A stretch of 64,000 bases of DNA from DATBRG01 sp036560445 (GTDB lineage Bacteria; Pseudomonadota; Gammaproteobacteria; Burkholderiales; Methylophilaceae), in assembly GCA_036560445.1 (NCBI GenBank), contig DATBRG010000020.1, positions 1 through 64,000 on the forward strand. The letters are read 5' to 3'. Both the position numbers and the translations under genes were made by a program. Positions 26,313-35,407 of the stretch are shown one piece after another. The notes beneath the pieces were generated by a model that saw only the letters and a program-made list of their open reading frames with translations, was not told the DNA's origin and did no database searches. How positions within the stretch are numbered: position 1 is the first letter of the stretch; every line of letters starts with the position of its first letter.

Positions 26313-27485
26313 ATGTTTGAAATTATGGGTGAGGACTCGCAAGAGGCCGTAATTAAAGTAATCGGTGTGGGTGGCTGCGGTGGCAACGCAGTGGCACACA
26401 TGATAGAAAAGAACGTCGGTGGCGTGGAATTCATTTGCGCCAATACCGATATGCAGGCATTGAAGAAGAGCCAAGCTAAGACGGTGCTGCAAATTGGCGC
26501 TGATATCACCAAGGGCCTGGGTGCTGGTGCCAAGCCGGAAATTGGCCGTGAAGCTGCGCTGGAAGACCGCGATCACATCGCTGAAATCATTGATGGTGCA
26601 GACATGCTGTTCATCACCGCAGGTATGGGTGGTGGTACCGGCACCGGTGCCGCACCTATCATTGCTGAAGTGGCAAAAGAAATGGGTATCTTGACCGTGG
26701 CCGTTGTGACCAAGCCTTTCGCATTCGAAGGCAAGCGCACCAAGGTTGCAGCAGATGGTCTGGAAGAGCTATCGAAGCATGTGGATTCGCTCATTATCAT
26801 CCCGAATGAAAAGCTCATGCAGGTGCTCGGCGAAGATGTGCCTTTCCTGCAAGCTTTCGAGGCTGCCAACGATGTGTTGCATAACGCCGTATCTGGTATC
26901 GCCGAGATCATCAATTGCCCTGGCTTGGTCAACGTCGACTTCGCTGACGTACGCACCGTGATGTCTGAAATGGGTATGGCGATGATGGGTTCAGCCATTG
27001 CTTTTGGCCCAGAGCGAGCTCGTATCGCCGCTGAGCAGGCAGTTGCCAGCCCATTGCTGGAGGATGTCAACCTGGCCAATGCACGTGGCGTTCTAGTGAA
27101 TATCACCGCCAGCACCTCCTTCAAGATGAAGGAATACTACGACGTGATGAACACCATCAAGGCGTTCACGGCAGAAGATGCCACAGTGATTGTCGGTAAC
27201 GTGTTTGATGAATCTATCGGTGATGGTCTACGCGTGACCATGGTAGCTACGGGTCTTAATGGTGTGGCTGGCCGCCGTCAGCAGAAACCAGAGTTGAAGA
27301 TCATGACTCAGGTACGTGATGGCACTACCAATCAACCTATCTATGGTGGCAGCATGGGTACCACTGAAGATGAGGCCCCGGCGGTATTCAGTTCAAATGG
27401 TCGCCGTGCAACGGTTGAAGCAATGAAAATGTCTGGTGTGGAAGAGTACGATATTCCGGCATTCTTGCGTAAACAGGCTGATTAA
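26313..27485 (+). CDS. ftsZ: Tubulin-like division protein FtsZ
   Basis: A 390-residue GTPase that forms the Z ring. The tubulin signature GGGTGTG is at residues 106-112. The conserved C-terminal tail is EYDIPAFLRKQAD, the segment that binds FtsA and, in other species, SlmA; slmA is also encoded in this window. The start has AAGGAGG ten bases upstream. It ends the fts part of the cluster; lpxC follows after about 125 bases with its own promoter. Confidence 0.98.
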   Translation: MFEIMGEDSQEAVIKVIGVGGCGGNAVAHMIEKNVGGVEFICANTDMQALKKSQAKTVLQIGADITKGLGAGAKPEIGREAALEDRDHIAEIIDGADMLFITAGMGGGTGTGAAPIIAEVAKEMGILTVAVVTKPFAFEGKRTKVAADGLEELSKHVDSLIIIPNEKLMQVLGEDVPFLQAFEAANDVLHNAVSGIAEIINCPGLVNVDFADVRTVMSEMGMAMMGSAIAFGPERARIAAEQAVASPLLEDVNLANARGVLVNITASTSFKMKEYYDVMNTIKAFTAEDATVIVGNVFDESIGDGLRVTMVATGLNGVAGRRQQKPELKIMTQVRDGTTNQPIYGGSMGTTEDEAPAVFSSNGRRATVEAMKMSGVEEYDIPAFLRKQAD

Positions 27486-27560
27486 AAGGGCTGTCTCGGT
27501 ATCGTAGAGATCAACTAACAGATTGATAGTATTAATGAATATCGGCACCTGCCGGGAATG

Positions 27561-27569
27561 TGCTATGAT
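27561..27569 (+). promoter_or_regulatory. Candidate extended -10 promoter of lpxC
   Basis: TGCTATGAT lies 41 bases upstream of the GTG start of lpxC, in the gap after ftsZ. It matches an extended -10 (TGn TATGAT). No clear -35 hexamer is visible. Confidence 0.45.
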
Positions 27570-27610
27570 TTCAACATACAGTGAGAAACAGATTTAAGAG
27601 AGAACTAATA

Positions 27611-28540
27611 GTGCTCAAACAGAGAACACTTAAGACAGTTATTCGCGCCACCGGCGTTGGGTTGCACACAGGCGATAAGGTTGACCTCACCTTACGCCCG
27701 GCTGCGCCTGATGTCGGCATCGTTTTCCGTCGGGTCGATCTGCCCGATACGCCGGAAATCAAGGTGCAACCTCACTTTGTGACTGATACCCGTTTATGCT
27801 CCGCGCTGGAGCAAAATGGCGTGCGCGTTGCCACAGTCGAGCATCTGATGTCGGCCTTTGCCGGCCTCGGTGTCGATAATGCCTACGTAGACCTAACCGC
27901 TGCCGAAGTGCCCATTATGGATGGTAGCGCTGGGCCGTTTGTATTTCTGCTGCAATCTGCCGGTATTGTGGAACAGCCGGCCTTGAAGAAATTTATCCGC
28001 ATCAAGAAAACCGTGGAAGTGCGCGAAGGCGACCGTTGGGTACGCTTTGACCCTCATTTCGGCTTCAAGATTGATTTCACGATTGATTTTGACCACCCCG
28101 CAGTAGAGCATACCGGCCAAAACGTAAAAGTCGATTTCGCTGATAACTCCTATATCAAGGAAGTCAGTCGTGCGCGTACCTTCGGCTTTATGCAGGAGGT
28201 CGAGTACCTGCGCTCTAATGGGTTAGCTCGTGGCGGCAGCCTGGATAACGCCATCGTGCTGGATGAGTATCGCATTCTCAATAGTGATGGCCTGCGCTAC
28301 GACGACGAATTCGCCAAGCATAAGGTGCTGGATGCGATTGGCGACCTGTATATGTTGGGCCACCCGTTGATTGGTGCGTTTACCGCGTATAAATCCGGTC
28401 ATGCGCTCAACAATCAATTGCTACGCGCCTTGCTAGCTGATGCCGATGCCTGGGAATACGCCACTTTCGAACGTGCTGAAGAGGCGCCTGGCGCATTTCA
28501 GAGCCCGATAGCGCTGTCACCAGTGCTGCAATACACCTGA
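27611..28540 (+). CDS. lpxC: UDP-3-O-acyl-GlcNAc deacetylase LpxC
   Basis: A 309-residue zinc deacetylase that commits precursor to lipid A. The metal and catalytic residues are in VATVEHLMSAFAGLG, HKVLDAIGDL and YKSGHALNN. The start is the GTG at 27611, giving VLKQRTLKTVIRATGVGLHTG, which aligns with MIKQRTLK of E. coli; the frame continues upstream to 27581 but that part is not conserved. It follows ftsZ as in the E. coli dcw region. Confidence 0.96.
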   Translation: MLKQRTLKTVIRATGVGLHTGDKVDLTLRPAAPDVGIVFRRVDLPDTPEIKVQPHFVTDTRLCSALEQNGVRVATVEHLMSAFAGLGVDNAYVDLTAAEVPIMDGSAGPFVFLLQSAGIVEQPALKKFIRIKKTVEVREGDRWVRFDPHFGFKIDFTIDFDHPAVEHTGQNVKVDFADNSYIKEVSRARTFGFMQEVEYLRSNGLARGGSLDNAIVLDEYRILNSDGLRYDDEFAKHKVLDAIGDLYMLGHPLIGAFTAYKSGHALNNQLLRALLADADAWEYATFERAEEAPGAFQSPIALSPVLQYT

Positions 28541-28556
28541 CAAGGGGCTACAGGTC

Positions 28557-28739
28557 ATGCTTGTGCTGCGTTTGCTGCTCATCCTTGGCCTGATTGCAGT
28601 TGCGGTATCTTTTGCGGTTTATCTCTTGTCTGGCGATAAGCGCTACCTGCGATTTTCCTGGCAGCTTATCAAATTCACCCTCGTCCTGGTGTTCGTCGCG
28701 CTGGTCATATATTCAATAGGGCGCATCATCCTTTTCTAG
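28557..28739 (+). CDS. 60-residue small membrane protein after lpxC
   Basis: A short protein with two membrane segments (residues 3-24 and 37-58) separated by the charged loop SGDKRYLRFSWQ. It starts 16 bases after the lpxC stop and has GGGG about nine bases upstream. Comparable small proteins occur at this place in related genomes as far as I recall, but no function is known. Confidence 0.7.
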   Translation: MLVLRLLLILGLIAVAVSFAVYLLSGDKRYLRFSWQLIKFTLVLVFVALVIYSIGRIILF

Positions 28740-28778
28740 CTGTATTACCAATCGTGCGTACCCCGCCCTGTGCCGCCT

Positions 28779-28787
28779 GTGCTATGC
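28779..28787 (+). promoter_or_regulatory. Candidate extended -10 promoter of slt
   Basis: TGTGCTATGCT occurs about 30 bases upstream of the slt start and contains an extended -10-like TGC TATGCT. No convincing -35 is seen. It would separate slt transcription from the lpxC unit. Confidence 0.35.
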
Positions 28788-28818
28788 TTTTCCCATAAAT
28801 AATTAATCAGGATTTGTA

Positions 28819-30750
28819 ATGAAGTCGGGGTGGTTGTATCCAAGTGTCTTGTTACTTTTCAGCAGCCCGGTTTGGGCGCTGGGGCAGGACGAGATTTTTC
28901 TCCACGCGCGGGATGCCTACAAGGCGCAAAACGAGCAGCAGCTGGCGCTGGACGCTCAGCAGTTGCAGGCAAAAAACTATATTCTTGCCCCCTATGCAGA
29001 TTACTGGTTGATGCTATTGAGGCTCAGCCAGGCCAGCAATGATGCAGTTCGTGATTTTCTTACCCGCTATGAGGATTTGCCTTTTGCAGACAAATTGCGT
29101 GGCGAGTGGCTCAAGGCTCTCGGCAAGCGCCAGGACTGGCAGACTTTCTTCGAGGAATTCCCCAGTTTCAATCGAGATGATGTTGCCGTCACCTGCTACG
29201 CACTGGATGGCCGCGCGCAGCAAGGCGATAGCGTAGCGCTGGCAGAAGGCAAGCCACTATGGATGGTCTCTACTGAGCAGCCGCCCAACTGCAATCAGCT
29301 ATTCGACGATATGCAAAAGGCCAATGTGCTGACCGAGGAGGATATCTGGGCGCGAACCAGGTTAGCCTTGGCAGATGGCAAGATCAGCGTGGCGAAGTCT
29401 GCATTGCAGCGGCTGGCAAAACTCGAGGTAGCCAATCTCAAGCTCATTGATAAGGCCAACGATAATCCGCAGCGCATGCTCGATAAGAAAGTCGTTTCCA
29501 TCAAAACAAAATTCGGCCGCGAGCTCAATCTTTATATGCTGGACCGCGTTGCGCGCAGCCAGCCAGATTTTGCCCTGATTACTTGGACACAATTGCAGTC
29601 GTCCTACGATGCCGAAGACCGTAGTTATATGTGGGGGCGCTTCGCACTACACGCCGCCCGCAGGCACGACCCGGCCGCTTTGGAGTGGTTTGATCACGCA
29701 AAAGACTTGGATAAGGAACAGCTAGCCTGGAAAGCCCGTGCCGCCATGCGTGTGCAGAACTGGCCTGTTCTGCAAGCCACCATCGCAGAAATGTCGCCAA
29801 GCCAGCAAGCCGAATCTGTCTGGCGCTATTGGAAAGCCCGTGCACTCAAAGAGCAAAAGCAGATACCACAAGCTAATGCCATCCTGGTTGATCTTGGCCG
29901 TGAGCGTGCCTATTACGGGCTGCTGGCAGAAGACGAGCTGGGCGACGTGATGAGCGAGCCGCCCAGCTATTACAAGGCCACCGATGATGAGGTAAAAGCC
30001 ATCGGCGCAATTCCTGCCATACAGCGTGCGCTTGAGCTGGAGCGCCTTGATCTGCGCTGGGAATCCCGCACAGAATGGGCTTGGGCTACCAAGGATTTCG
30101 ATGACAAACAGATGATTGCAGCGGCTGAACTGGCCGCACGCCAGGAGTGGTATGACCTGGCTATCATCACCGCAGACAAAACCAAATTTTTGCACGATTA
30201 CTCGTTGCGTTACCCTACGCCCTACCGGGACCTCATAGAAAGCTCGGCAAAGGAGCAAGGGCTGGATGAAGCCTGGGTGTACGGATTGACTAGGCAGGAA
30301 AGCCGCTTTATCACGCATGCCAAGTCTGGTGTTGGTGCCAGCGGGCTCATGCAGGTGATGCCTGCAACCGCCAAATGGATCGCCAAAAAGCTGGGCCTGG
30401 TGGGTTACCATAGCGGGAAAATCAGCCAGATGGATACCAACATCCAGCTGGGCACCTATTACTTGCGGCACGTGCTGGACCAGATGGGCGGACAGACGCT
30501 GATGGCGACTGCAGCATATAATGCCGGTCCTGGCCGTGCCAAGCGCTGGGCCGCCGGCACGCCGCTGGAAGGCGCGATTTATGCTGAAACCATACCATTC
30601 AGCGAGACGCGCAACTATGTGCAAAAGGTGATGAGCAATGCCTATTTTTATGCGCACAGGCTGGGCGCCAGGTTCCAGACACTAAAACAACGCCTGGGTG
30701 TAATCTCGGGTAGCGGTGGCGTGATGCCTACCGAAGACGTCGATCAATAG
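28819..30750 (+). CDS. slt: Soluble lytic murein transglycosylase (Slt70 type)
   Basis: A 643-residue periplasmic enzyme that cleaves the MurNAc-GlcNAc bond with 1,6-anhydro ring formation. It has a signal peptide (about residues 1-20, ending in VWA), a long alpha-superhelical U domain, and a C-terminal lysozyme-like domain. The catalytic Glu494 is in LTRQESRF, followed by GASGLMQVMPATA and AAYNAGPGRAKRW. Length is typical of Slt70. Confidence 0.95.
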   Translation: MKSGWLYPSVLLLFSSPVWALGQDEIFLHARDAYKAQNEQQLALDAQQLQAKNYILAPYADYWLMLLRLSQASNDAVRDFLTRYEDLPFADKLRGEWLKALGKRQDWQTFFEEFPSFNRDDVAVTCYALDGRAQQGDSVALAEGKPLWMVSTEQPPNCNQLFDDMQKANVLTEEDIWARTRLALADGKISVAKSALQRLAKLEVANLKLIDKANDNPQRMLDKKVVSIKTKFGRELNLYMLDRVARSQPDFALITWTQLQSSYDAEDRSYMWGRFALHAARRHDPAALEWFDHAKDLDKEQLAWKARAAMRVQNWPVLQATIAEMSPSQQAESVWRYWKARALKEQKQIPQANAILVDLGRERAYYGLLAEDELGDVMSEPPSYYKATDDEVKAIGAIPAIQRALELERLDLRWESRTEWAWATKDFDDKQMIAAAELAARQEWYDLAIITADKTKFLHDYSLRYPTPYRDLIESSAKEQGLDEAWVYGLTRQESRFITHAKSGVGASGLMQVMPATAKWIAKKLGLVGYHSGKISQMDTNIQLGTYYLRHVLDQMGGQTLMATAAYNAGPGRAKRWAAGTPLEGAIYAETIPFSETRNYVQKVMSNAYFYAHRLGARFQTLKQRLGVISGSGGVMPTEDVDQ

Positions 30751-30758
30751 AGGGAAGA

Positions 30759-31706
30759 ATGCGTATCAAACAAGTATGTGTATTGGGTGGCTCCGGCTTT
30801 GTTGGCAGTGCTATCGTGGCTCGGCTGGATGCTGCCGGTTACCAGGTCAAGGTGCTGACTCGTCGGCGTGAGCGTGCGAAACACCTAATTTTGCTGCCTA
30901 ACGTCGATGTGGTCGAGTGCGATGTCATGGATGACAATGCGCTGGCTGAGGCCATGCGTGGTAGCCAGGCTGTGGTCAATCTGATAGGTATTCTGCATGA
31001 AAGCCGCAAGATGACTTTCACCATGGCGCATGCTGAATTGCCACGGCGCCTTGCCCATATCTGCCATACGCAGGGCATCACACGCCTGCTGCACATGAGT
31101 GCCTTGCAAGCCAGCATTGATGGGCCAAGTGCCTATTTACGCTCCAAGGCTGCTGGTGAGGCAGTGGTCATGGATTACGCCAACCAATTGCACGTCACGG
31201 TGTTCCGCCCATCGGTGATATTCGGTCGTGGCGATAGCTTTATCACCCTGTTCGCCAGCCTGGTAAAACTTCTCCCCGTCGTGCTGCTGGCCAAGCCGGA
31301 AGCCAAGTTCCAGCCAGTCTGGGTAGAGGATGTGGCGCAGGCTTTCGTCAAAAGCATGGAAGATATTGATACTTACGGCCAGGCCTATGATCTCGGTGGC
31401 CCCAAGGTCTACACCCTGCGTGAGCTGGTGCAGATGGTGGCCGATATCCTGGGCATCAAGCGCCGTATCATTGGCCTTAACGATCAGCTCTCTTATCTGC
31501 AGGCTTACGCCATGGAGCTGCTGCCGATCAAGCTCATGACCCGCGATAACCTTTACTCCATGCAGGTAGATAACGTCTGCCAGGGCGAATTTCCCAAAGT
31601 CTTCGGCATACAGCCCACCGCGTTGGAAGTCGTGGTGCCGGATTACCTGGTAAACCGCACGCCACGTAATGCCTATAACCGCTACCGTGGATACGCTGGT
31701 CGCTAG
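30759..31706 (+). CDS. NAD(P)-binding epimerase-like protein (NDUFA9 subgroup)
   Basis: A 315-residue atypical short-chain dehydrogenase/epimerase-fold protein. The dinucleotide loop is VLGGSGFVGSAIVARL (residues 8-23). The subgroup is related to the complex I accessory subunit NDUFA9 and to YbjT-like proteins; the substrate is unknown. It starts eight bases after slt with GGGAAG upstream, so co-transcription with slt is likely. Confidence 0.82.
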   Translation: MRIKQVCVLGGSGFVGSAIVARLDAAGYQVKVLTRRRERAKHLILLPNVDVVECDVMDDNALAEAMRGSQAVVNLIGILHESRKMTFTMAHAELPRRLAHICHTQGITRLLHMSALQASIDGPSAYLRSKAAGEAVVMDYANQLHVTVFRPSVIFGRGDSFITLFASLVKLLPVVLLAKPEAKFQPVWVEDVAQAFVKSMEDIDTYGQAYDLGGPKVYTLRELVQMVADILGIKRRIIGLNDQLSYLQAYAMELLPIKLMTRDNLYSMQVDNVCQGEFPKVFGIQPTALEVVVPDYLVNRTPRNAYNRYRGYAGR

Positions 31707-31715
31707 TTAATCGCC

Positions 31716-32372
31716 ATGGCCTACAAGCTCATCATCGGCAACAAGAATTACTCTTCATGGTCGCTGCGGGCGTGGCTGTTGCTCAAGCAGGCTGGCATTG
31801 CCTTTGAAGAGCAACCGATATCGCTGCTTGACCAGAATTTCAAGCCCACCGTATTACAGCATTCCCCCGCCGGCAAAGTGCCGGTGCTGGTGGATGGCGC
31901 TGTCAATGTCTGGGATAGTCTGGCTATCTGCGAATATATTGCCGAGCGTCATCCTGAGCTCAAGCTTTGGCCGCAAGCCGCTGGCGAGCGAGCCATGGCG
32001 CGTTCTATTTGTGCCGAGATGCACTCAGGTTTCATGAGCCTGCGTAACCTCATGCCGATGAATTGCCGCAAGCGCTTTCCCGGTAAAGGCCACACGCCGG
32101 AAGTAATGCAGGATATCGTCCGTATCCTCAGCATCTGGCAAGATTGTCGTGGCAGGTTCAAGCAAGCCGGGCCTTTCCTCTTCGGTCATTTCACGATTGC
32201 AGATGCCTTCTATGCTCCCGTGGCGTTGCGTTTCCGTACCTATGCGGTTGATTTACCGGCTGATGCAAAAGCCTACGCTGAGACCATACTGGCCTTACCA
32301 GTCATGCAGGAGTGGCTGGCCGCTGCTGAGGTGGAAGGCCAGACCATAGATCGTTTCGAGCCCTACAGTTAG
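31716..32372 (+). CDS. Glutathione S-transferase family protein
   Basis: A 218-residue GST-fold protein. The N-terminal thioredoxin-like domain has NKNYSSWSLRAWLLLK and the cis-proline region GKVPVLVD followed by the glutathione-contacting DSLAICEYIAE. A helical C-terminal domain follows from about residue 85. The serine-rich N-terminal motif suggests a Ser-type GST. The substrate is unknown. It sits nine bases after the epimerase-like gene. Confidence 0.88.
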   Translation: MAYKLIIGNKNYSSWSLRAWLLLKQAGIAFEEQPISLLDQNFKPTVLQHSPAGKVPVLVDGAVNVWDSLAICEYIAERHPELKLWPQAAGERAMARSICAEMHSGFMSLRNLMPMNCRKRFPGKGHTPEVMQDIVRILSIWQDCRGRFKQAGPFLFGHFTIADAFYAPVALRFRTYAVDLPADAKAYAETILALPVMQEWLAAAEVEGQTIDRFEPYS

Positions 32373-32383
32373 TCGCTAGTATC

Positions 32384-33595
32384 ATGAAAATCTACACGGT
32401 AGGCGGTGCTGTGCGTGATGAATTACTCGGCTTGCCAGTCAAAGACCGCGATTTCGTTGTAGTTGGCGCCACGCCGGATCAGATGGAGGCGCAAGGCTAC
32501 AAGCCGGTTGGCAAGGACTTTCCAGTATTCCTGCACCCCAAGACCCACGAGGAATATGCCTTGGCGCGCACTGAGCGTAAAACAGCCAAAGGCTACAAAG
32601 GCTTTCAGGTATATGCCTCGCCCGATGTCACGCTTGAAGAAGACTTAGCCCGCCGTGACCTCACCATCAACGCCATCGCCAAGGGTGAAAATAGCGAACT
32701 CATTGACCCTTTCAACGGCCAAGCCGATATCAAAAGTAAAACCTTGCGCCATGTCGGCGCCGCTTTTGTTGAAGATCCAGTGCGTATCCTGCGTGCGGCT
32801 CGTTTTGCGGCACGCTTTACGGAATTTACCGTGGCTCCCGAGACCATGCAGCTTATGCGTCAGATGGTGGAAGATGGCGAAGTCGATGCGCTGGTCTCTG
32901 AGCGCGTTTGGCAGGAGTTATCCAAGGGGCTGATGGAGGCCAAGCCTTCGCGTATGTTTGAACTGCTACGCGAATGTGGCGCACTGAAAAAGATACTGCC
33001 CGAGGTCGATAGGCTGTGGGGAGTGCCGCAACCGCCGCAGCATCACCCGGAGGTGGATACCGGCGTACATGTGATGATGGTGATTGATTATGCGGCTTCG
33101 CAAAACTATTCGCTGCCCGTGCGCTTCGCCGCCCTCACGCACGATCTCGGCAAGGGCACCACGCCCGCGGACATTTTGCCGCGCCATATCGGCCATGAAG
33201 AGCGCAGCGTTCATCTGCTCAAGGATGTCTGCAAGAGGTTACGTGTGCCGAATGATTGCAAGGAGCTAGCGCACATCGTCGCCAAGTTCCACGGCAAGGT
33301 GCATGCGGTGGGGCAGATGCGGCCGGGTACCATCGTCCAGTTCCTGCACGATACCGATGCCATCCGTCAGCCGCTGCGGTTCAGGGAATTCCTGCTGGCA
33401 TGCGAGAGTGATTCACGCGGCAGGACAGGCTTTGAAACCAAGCCATTTCCGCAGGCAGAGCTATTGTTGAAATTGCTGGATGCGGCGATGGCCGTGGATG
33501 CCGGGGCGGTGGCAAAGAAGTTTGATGAGCCCGAGAAGATTAAGCAGGCGGTGTTTGATGCAAGGGTAGATGCCGTCAAAATGCTAATAACTTGA
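32384..33595 (+). CDS. cca: Multifunctional tRNA CCA-adding enzyme
   Basis: A 403-residue class II nucleotidyltransferase that builds or repairs the CCA end of tRNA. The N-terminal motif GGAVRDELLG and the catalytic DRD (VKDRDFVVVG) are followed by RRDLTINAIA and the DPVRILRAARFAARF helix. The C-terminal half has an HD phosphohydrolase domain (LTHDLGKGTT), which matches the long proteobacterial form with phosphatase and phosphodiesterase activities. Confidence 0.96.
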   Translation: MKIYTVGGAVRDELLGLPVKDRDFVVVGATPDQMEAQGYKPVGKDFPVFLHPKTHEEYALARTERKTAKGYKGFQVYASPDVTLEEDLARRDLTINAIAKGENSELIDPFNGQADIKSKTLRHVGAAFVEDPVRILRAARFAARFTEFTVAPETMQLMRQMVEDGEVDALVSERVWQELSKGLMEAKPSRMFELLRECGALKKILPEVDRLWGVPQPPQHHPEVDTGVHVMMVIDYAASQNYSLPVRFAALTHDLGKGTTPADILPRHIGHEERSVHLLKDVCKRLRVPNDCKELAHIVAKFHGKVHAVGQMRPGTIVQFLHDTDAIRQPLRFREFLLACESDSRGRTGFETKPFPQAELLLKLLDAAMAVDAGAVAKKFDEPEKIKQAVFDARVDAVKMLIT

Positions 33596-33629
33596 GTAAG
33601 GCAGATGAGCCCAGGCTCATCTGCCTTAC
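33596..33629. terminator. Perfect 15-bp hairpin between convergent cca and MFS genes
   Basis: GTAAGGCAGATGAGC (33596-33610) and its exact reverse complement (33615-33629) flank a four-base loop CCAG. It begins at the base after the cca stop. There is no T run on either side, so it may end transcription from both directions less sharply than a classical terminator, or protect 3' ends. Confidence 0.65.
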
Positions 33630-33641
33630 GCGGGCTCATAT

Positions 33642-35069
33642 TCAATGCAGTACAGCCTTAGCAGGCGCTGATTTCACTTTCATGGCAAACCCTAGCAGGC
33701 CGGCAATCGTCGCAGCCAGAGCGCCCAGGCCAAACGCCAGCTGATAACCGCCGTTCAGCGCCAGCAGTGGCTCCATGCCTGTAGCCTGCAAGTGGTCGGT
33801 GAGCACCACCGCAGCGCTTGCCATGATGGCCAGGCCAAGCGCGCCACCCATCATGAAAGCCGTATTGACGATGCCGGAAGCCAGGCCGGATTCCTCCTGC
33901 GATACATCGCTCATGGCGGCCAGCAATAGCGGGTTGAATGCAATCCCGGCACCAAGCCCGAGTAACAGCATGCCCGGTAATACATGCAACACAAAGCTAC
34001 CGTCTACAGGTGCAAACGCAAACAGCCCAAGGCCGATGGCCCCCAGTAGCAGGCCGCCCACCAAAGGCGCGCGAATGCCGTAGCGCATCACAATCTTGGC
34101 GGATACGCCGAGTGAGAGTATCGCCATGATGAGGTTAGATGGCAGGAAAGCCAGGCCTACCTGCAAGGCGTTATAGCCCAGCACCAGTTGCATGTAGAGC
34201 GCCGAGGTGAAGAACCAGGCAAACATCGCCGCCGCCCATAACACGGCGATGATATTGGCGATTGATACATTCCACAGCCGGAAGAAGCGCAAGGGCACCA
34301 GCGGCAGATGCACGCGCGATTCAATGACCAGAAAGCTGATGAGTAAAAGAATCGCCAGGCCAAACAGGCTCAAGGTCTCCACTGAGAGCCAGCCGGCCTC
34401 GTGACCATTCACTATCGCATAAACCGCCAACATCAGCGATGCAGTGATCGTCAGCGCGCCGCCGATATCCATATGGCGCACATCGGTCTGCGGTTTCCCG
34501 GCTGGCAGTATCTTCAGGCATATGGCATACACTGCCGCGCCTATCGGCAGGTTCACAAGGAATATCCAGTGCCAGCTCAGCATGCTGGTCAACACCCCAC
34601 CCAGCAGTACACCAATACTGCCACCACCGGCGCAGACAAACCCATAGATACCCATGGCCTTGGCGCGCTCTTTGTCTTCGGTGAACAGATTCATGATGAG
34701 TGAAAGCGCAACCGCCGACACCACCGCCCCGCCCAGGCCCTGTATGGCGCGCGCAGCGATCAGCATGGTCTGCGAGTTGGCAAGGCCGCAGGCCAGTGAT
34801 GCACCCGTGAACAGCACAATGCCTGCCAAAAACAGCTTGCGCTGGCCGAACAGATCACCCAGCCGTCCGCCCAGCAGTAAAAAGCCGCCAAAGGTCAGCA
34901 TGTAAGCGTTCACCACCCACACCAGTGCGCTCTCGGTAAAGGCCAGATCGGCATGGATGGAGGGCAGTGCCACATTGACGATGGTGGTATCCAGCACAAT
35001 CATCAGCTCGCCCAGGCAGAGAATGATGAGCGCAAACCAGCGTTTGCTTGATTCGATGGAGTGGGTCAT
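33642..35069 (-). CDS. MFS drug-efflux transporter, DHA2 (14-TM) family
   Basis: A 475-residue proton-coupled multidrug-type exporter with about fourteen membrane segments. Motif A between segments 2 and 3 reads LGGRLGDLFGQRK. TM1 begins LIILCLGELMIVLDTTIVN, with the Asp typical of DHA2 proteins, and motif C-like glycines occur in TM5. It resembles EmrB/QacA-type exporters; the substrate cannot be predicted. It stands alone, convergent with cca. Confidence 0.9.
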   Translation of the reverse strand: MTHSIESSKRWFALIILCLGELMIVLDTTIVNVALPSIHADLAFTESALVWVVNAYMLTFGGFLLLGGRLGDLFGQRKLFLAGIVLFTGASLACGLANSQTMLIAARAIQGLGGAVVSAVALSLIMNLFTEDKERAKAMGIYGFVCAGGGSIGVLLGGVLTSMLSWHWIFLVNLPIGAAVYAICLKILPAGKPQTDVRHMDIGGALTITASLMLAVYAIVNGHEAGWLSVETLSLFGLAILLLISFLVIESRVHLPLVPLRFFRLWNVSIANIIAVLWAAAMFAWFFTSALYMQLVLGYNALQVGLAFLPSNLIMAILSLGVSAKIVMRYGIRAPLVGGLLLGAIGLGLFAFAPVDGSFVLHVLPGMLLLGLGAGIAFNPLLLAAMSDVSQEESGLASGIVNTAFMMGGALGLAIMASAAVVLTDHLQATGMEPLLALNGGYQLAFGLGALAATIAGLLGFAMKVKSAPAKAVLH

Positions 35070-35179
35070 GTTGTTCGTGTTTTCTTGATTGAGGTATCGG
35101 TTTTGTCCGACTGGCGAGTCTATTGGTTTTGCCTGTGGATGGAAATAGGTAGAAAAACCTATGATTCAAAGGGAATTAA

Positions 35180-35246
35180 GGCATGCCCTGCGAGGCAATA
35201 ACCACGGGCCTTTCAAGCCTGCCCCGAGAGGCAATAGCAGCGGGCC
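35180..35246. repeat. Tandem pair of 31-bp GC-rich repeats
   Basis: Both copies share the core GAGGCAATA and end in CGGGCC; 24 of 31 positions agree by my alignment. Copies start 36 bases apart. Each can fold through GCCC and GGGC into a small hairpin, like REP-type sequences. Confidence 0.55.
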
Positions 35247-35275
35247 TCCTGGCGGCATCATGGTTAGGTGTTTTG

Positions 35276-35306
35276 TAGGGCGGATGAGCGCAAGCGTTAT
35301 CCGCCG
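35276..35306. repeat. Inverted repeat GGCGGAT ... ATCCGCC
   Basis: GGCGGAT (35279-35285) and ATCCGCC (35299-35305) flank GAGCGCAAGCGTT. Sequences of this kind (GTAGGGCGGATNAGCG...) are common dispersed repeats in proteobacterial genomes; only one copy is seen in this window. Confidence 0.55.
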
Positions 35307-35407
35307 TATGGGTAGTTTTGTAGATCGACAATAGATTGCCTACGCGCTCTGATAGCCGAAGAAAAAGTAATCGTGGCTGACCCTATTTTCCCTTAGCTAA
35401 TTGGGGT

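Larger units (their letters stand above)
35070..35407. other. Gene-free spacer with REP-like repeats
   Basis: No gene is seen between the MFS gene and the DUF2971 gene. The spacer holds two imperfect direct repeats of 31 bases (35180-35210 and 35216-35246, 24 of 31 identical) that each carry a GCCC...GGGC stem, and one inverted repeat at 35279-35305. The part beyond about 35330 is AT-rich and continues into the AT-rich gene. Confidence 0.6.

Noticed and set aside
29722..30657. Minus-strand frame (311 codons) opposite slt
   Set aside because: Overlaps the catalytic domain of a certain lytic transglycosylase; composition is that of an antisense frame.
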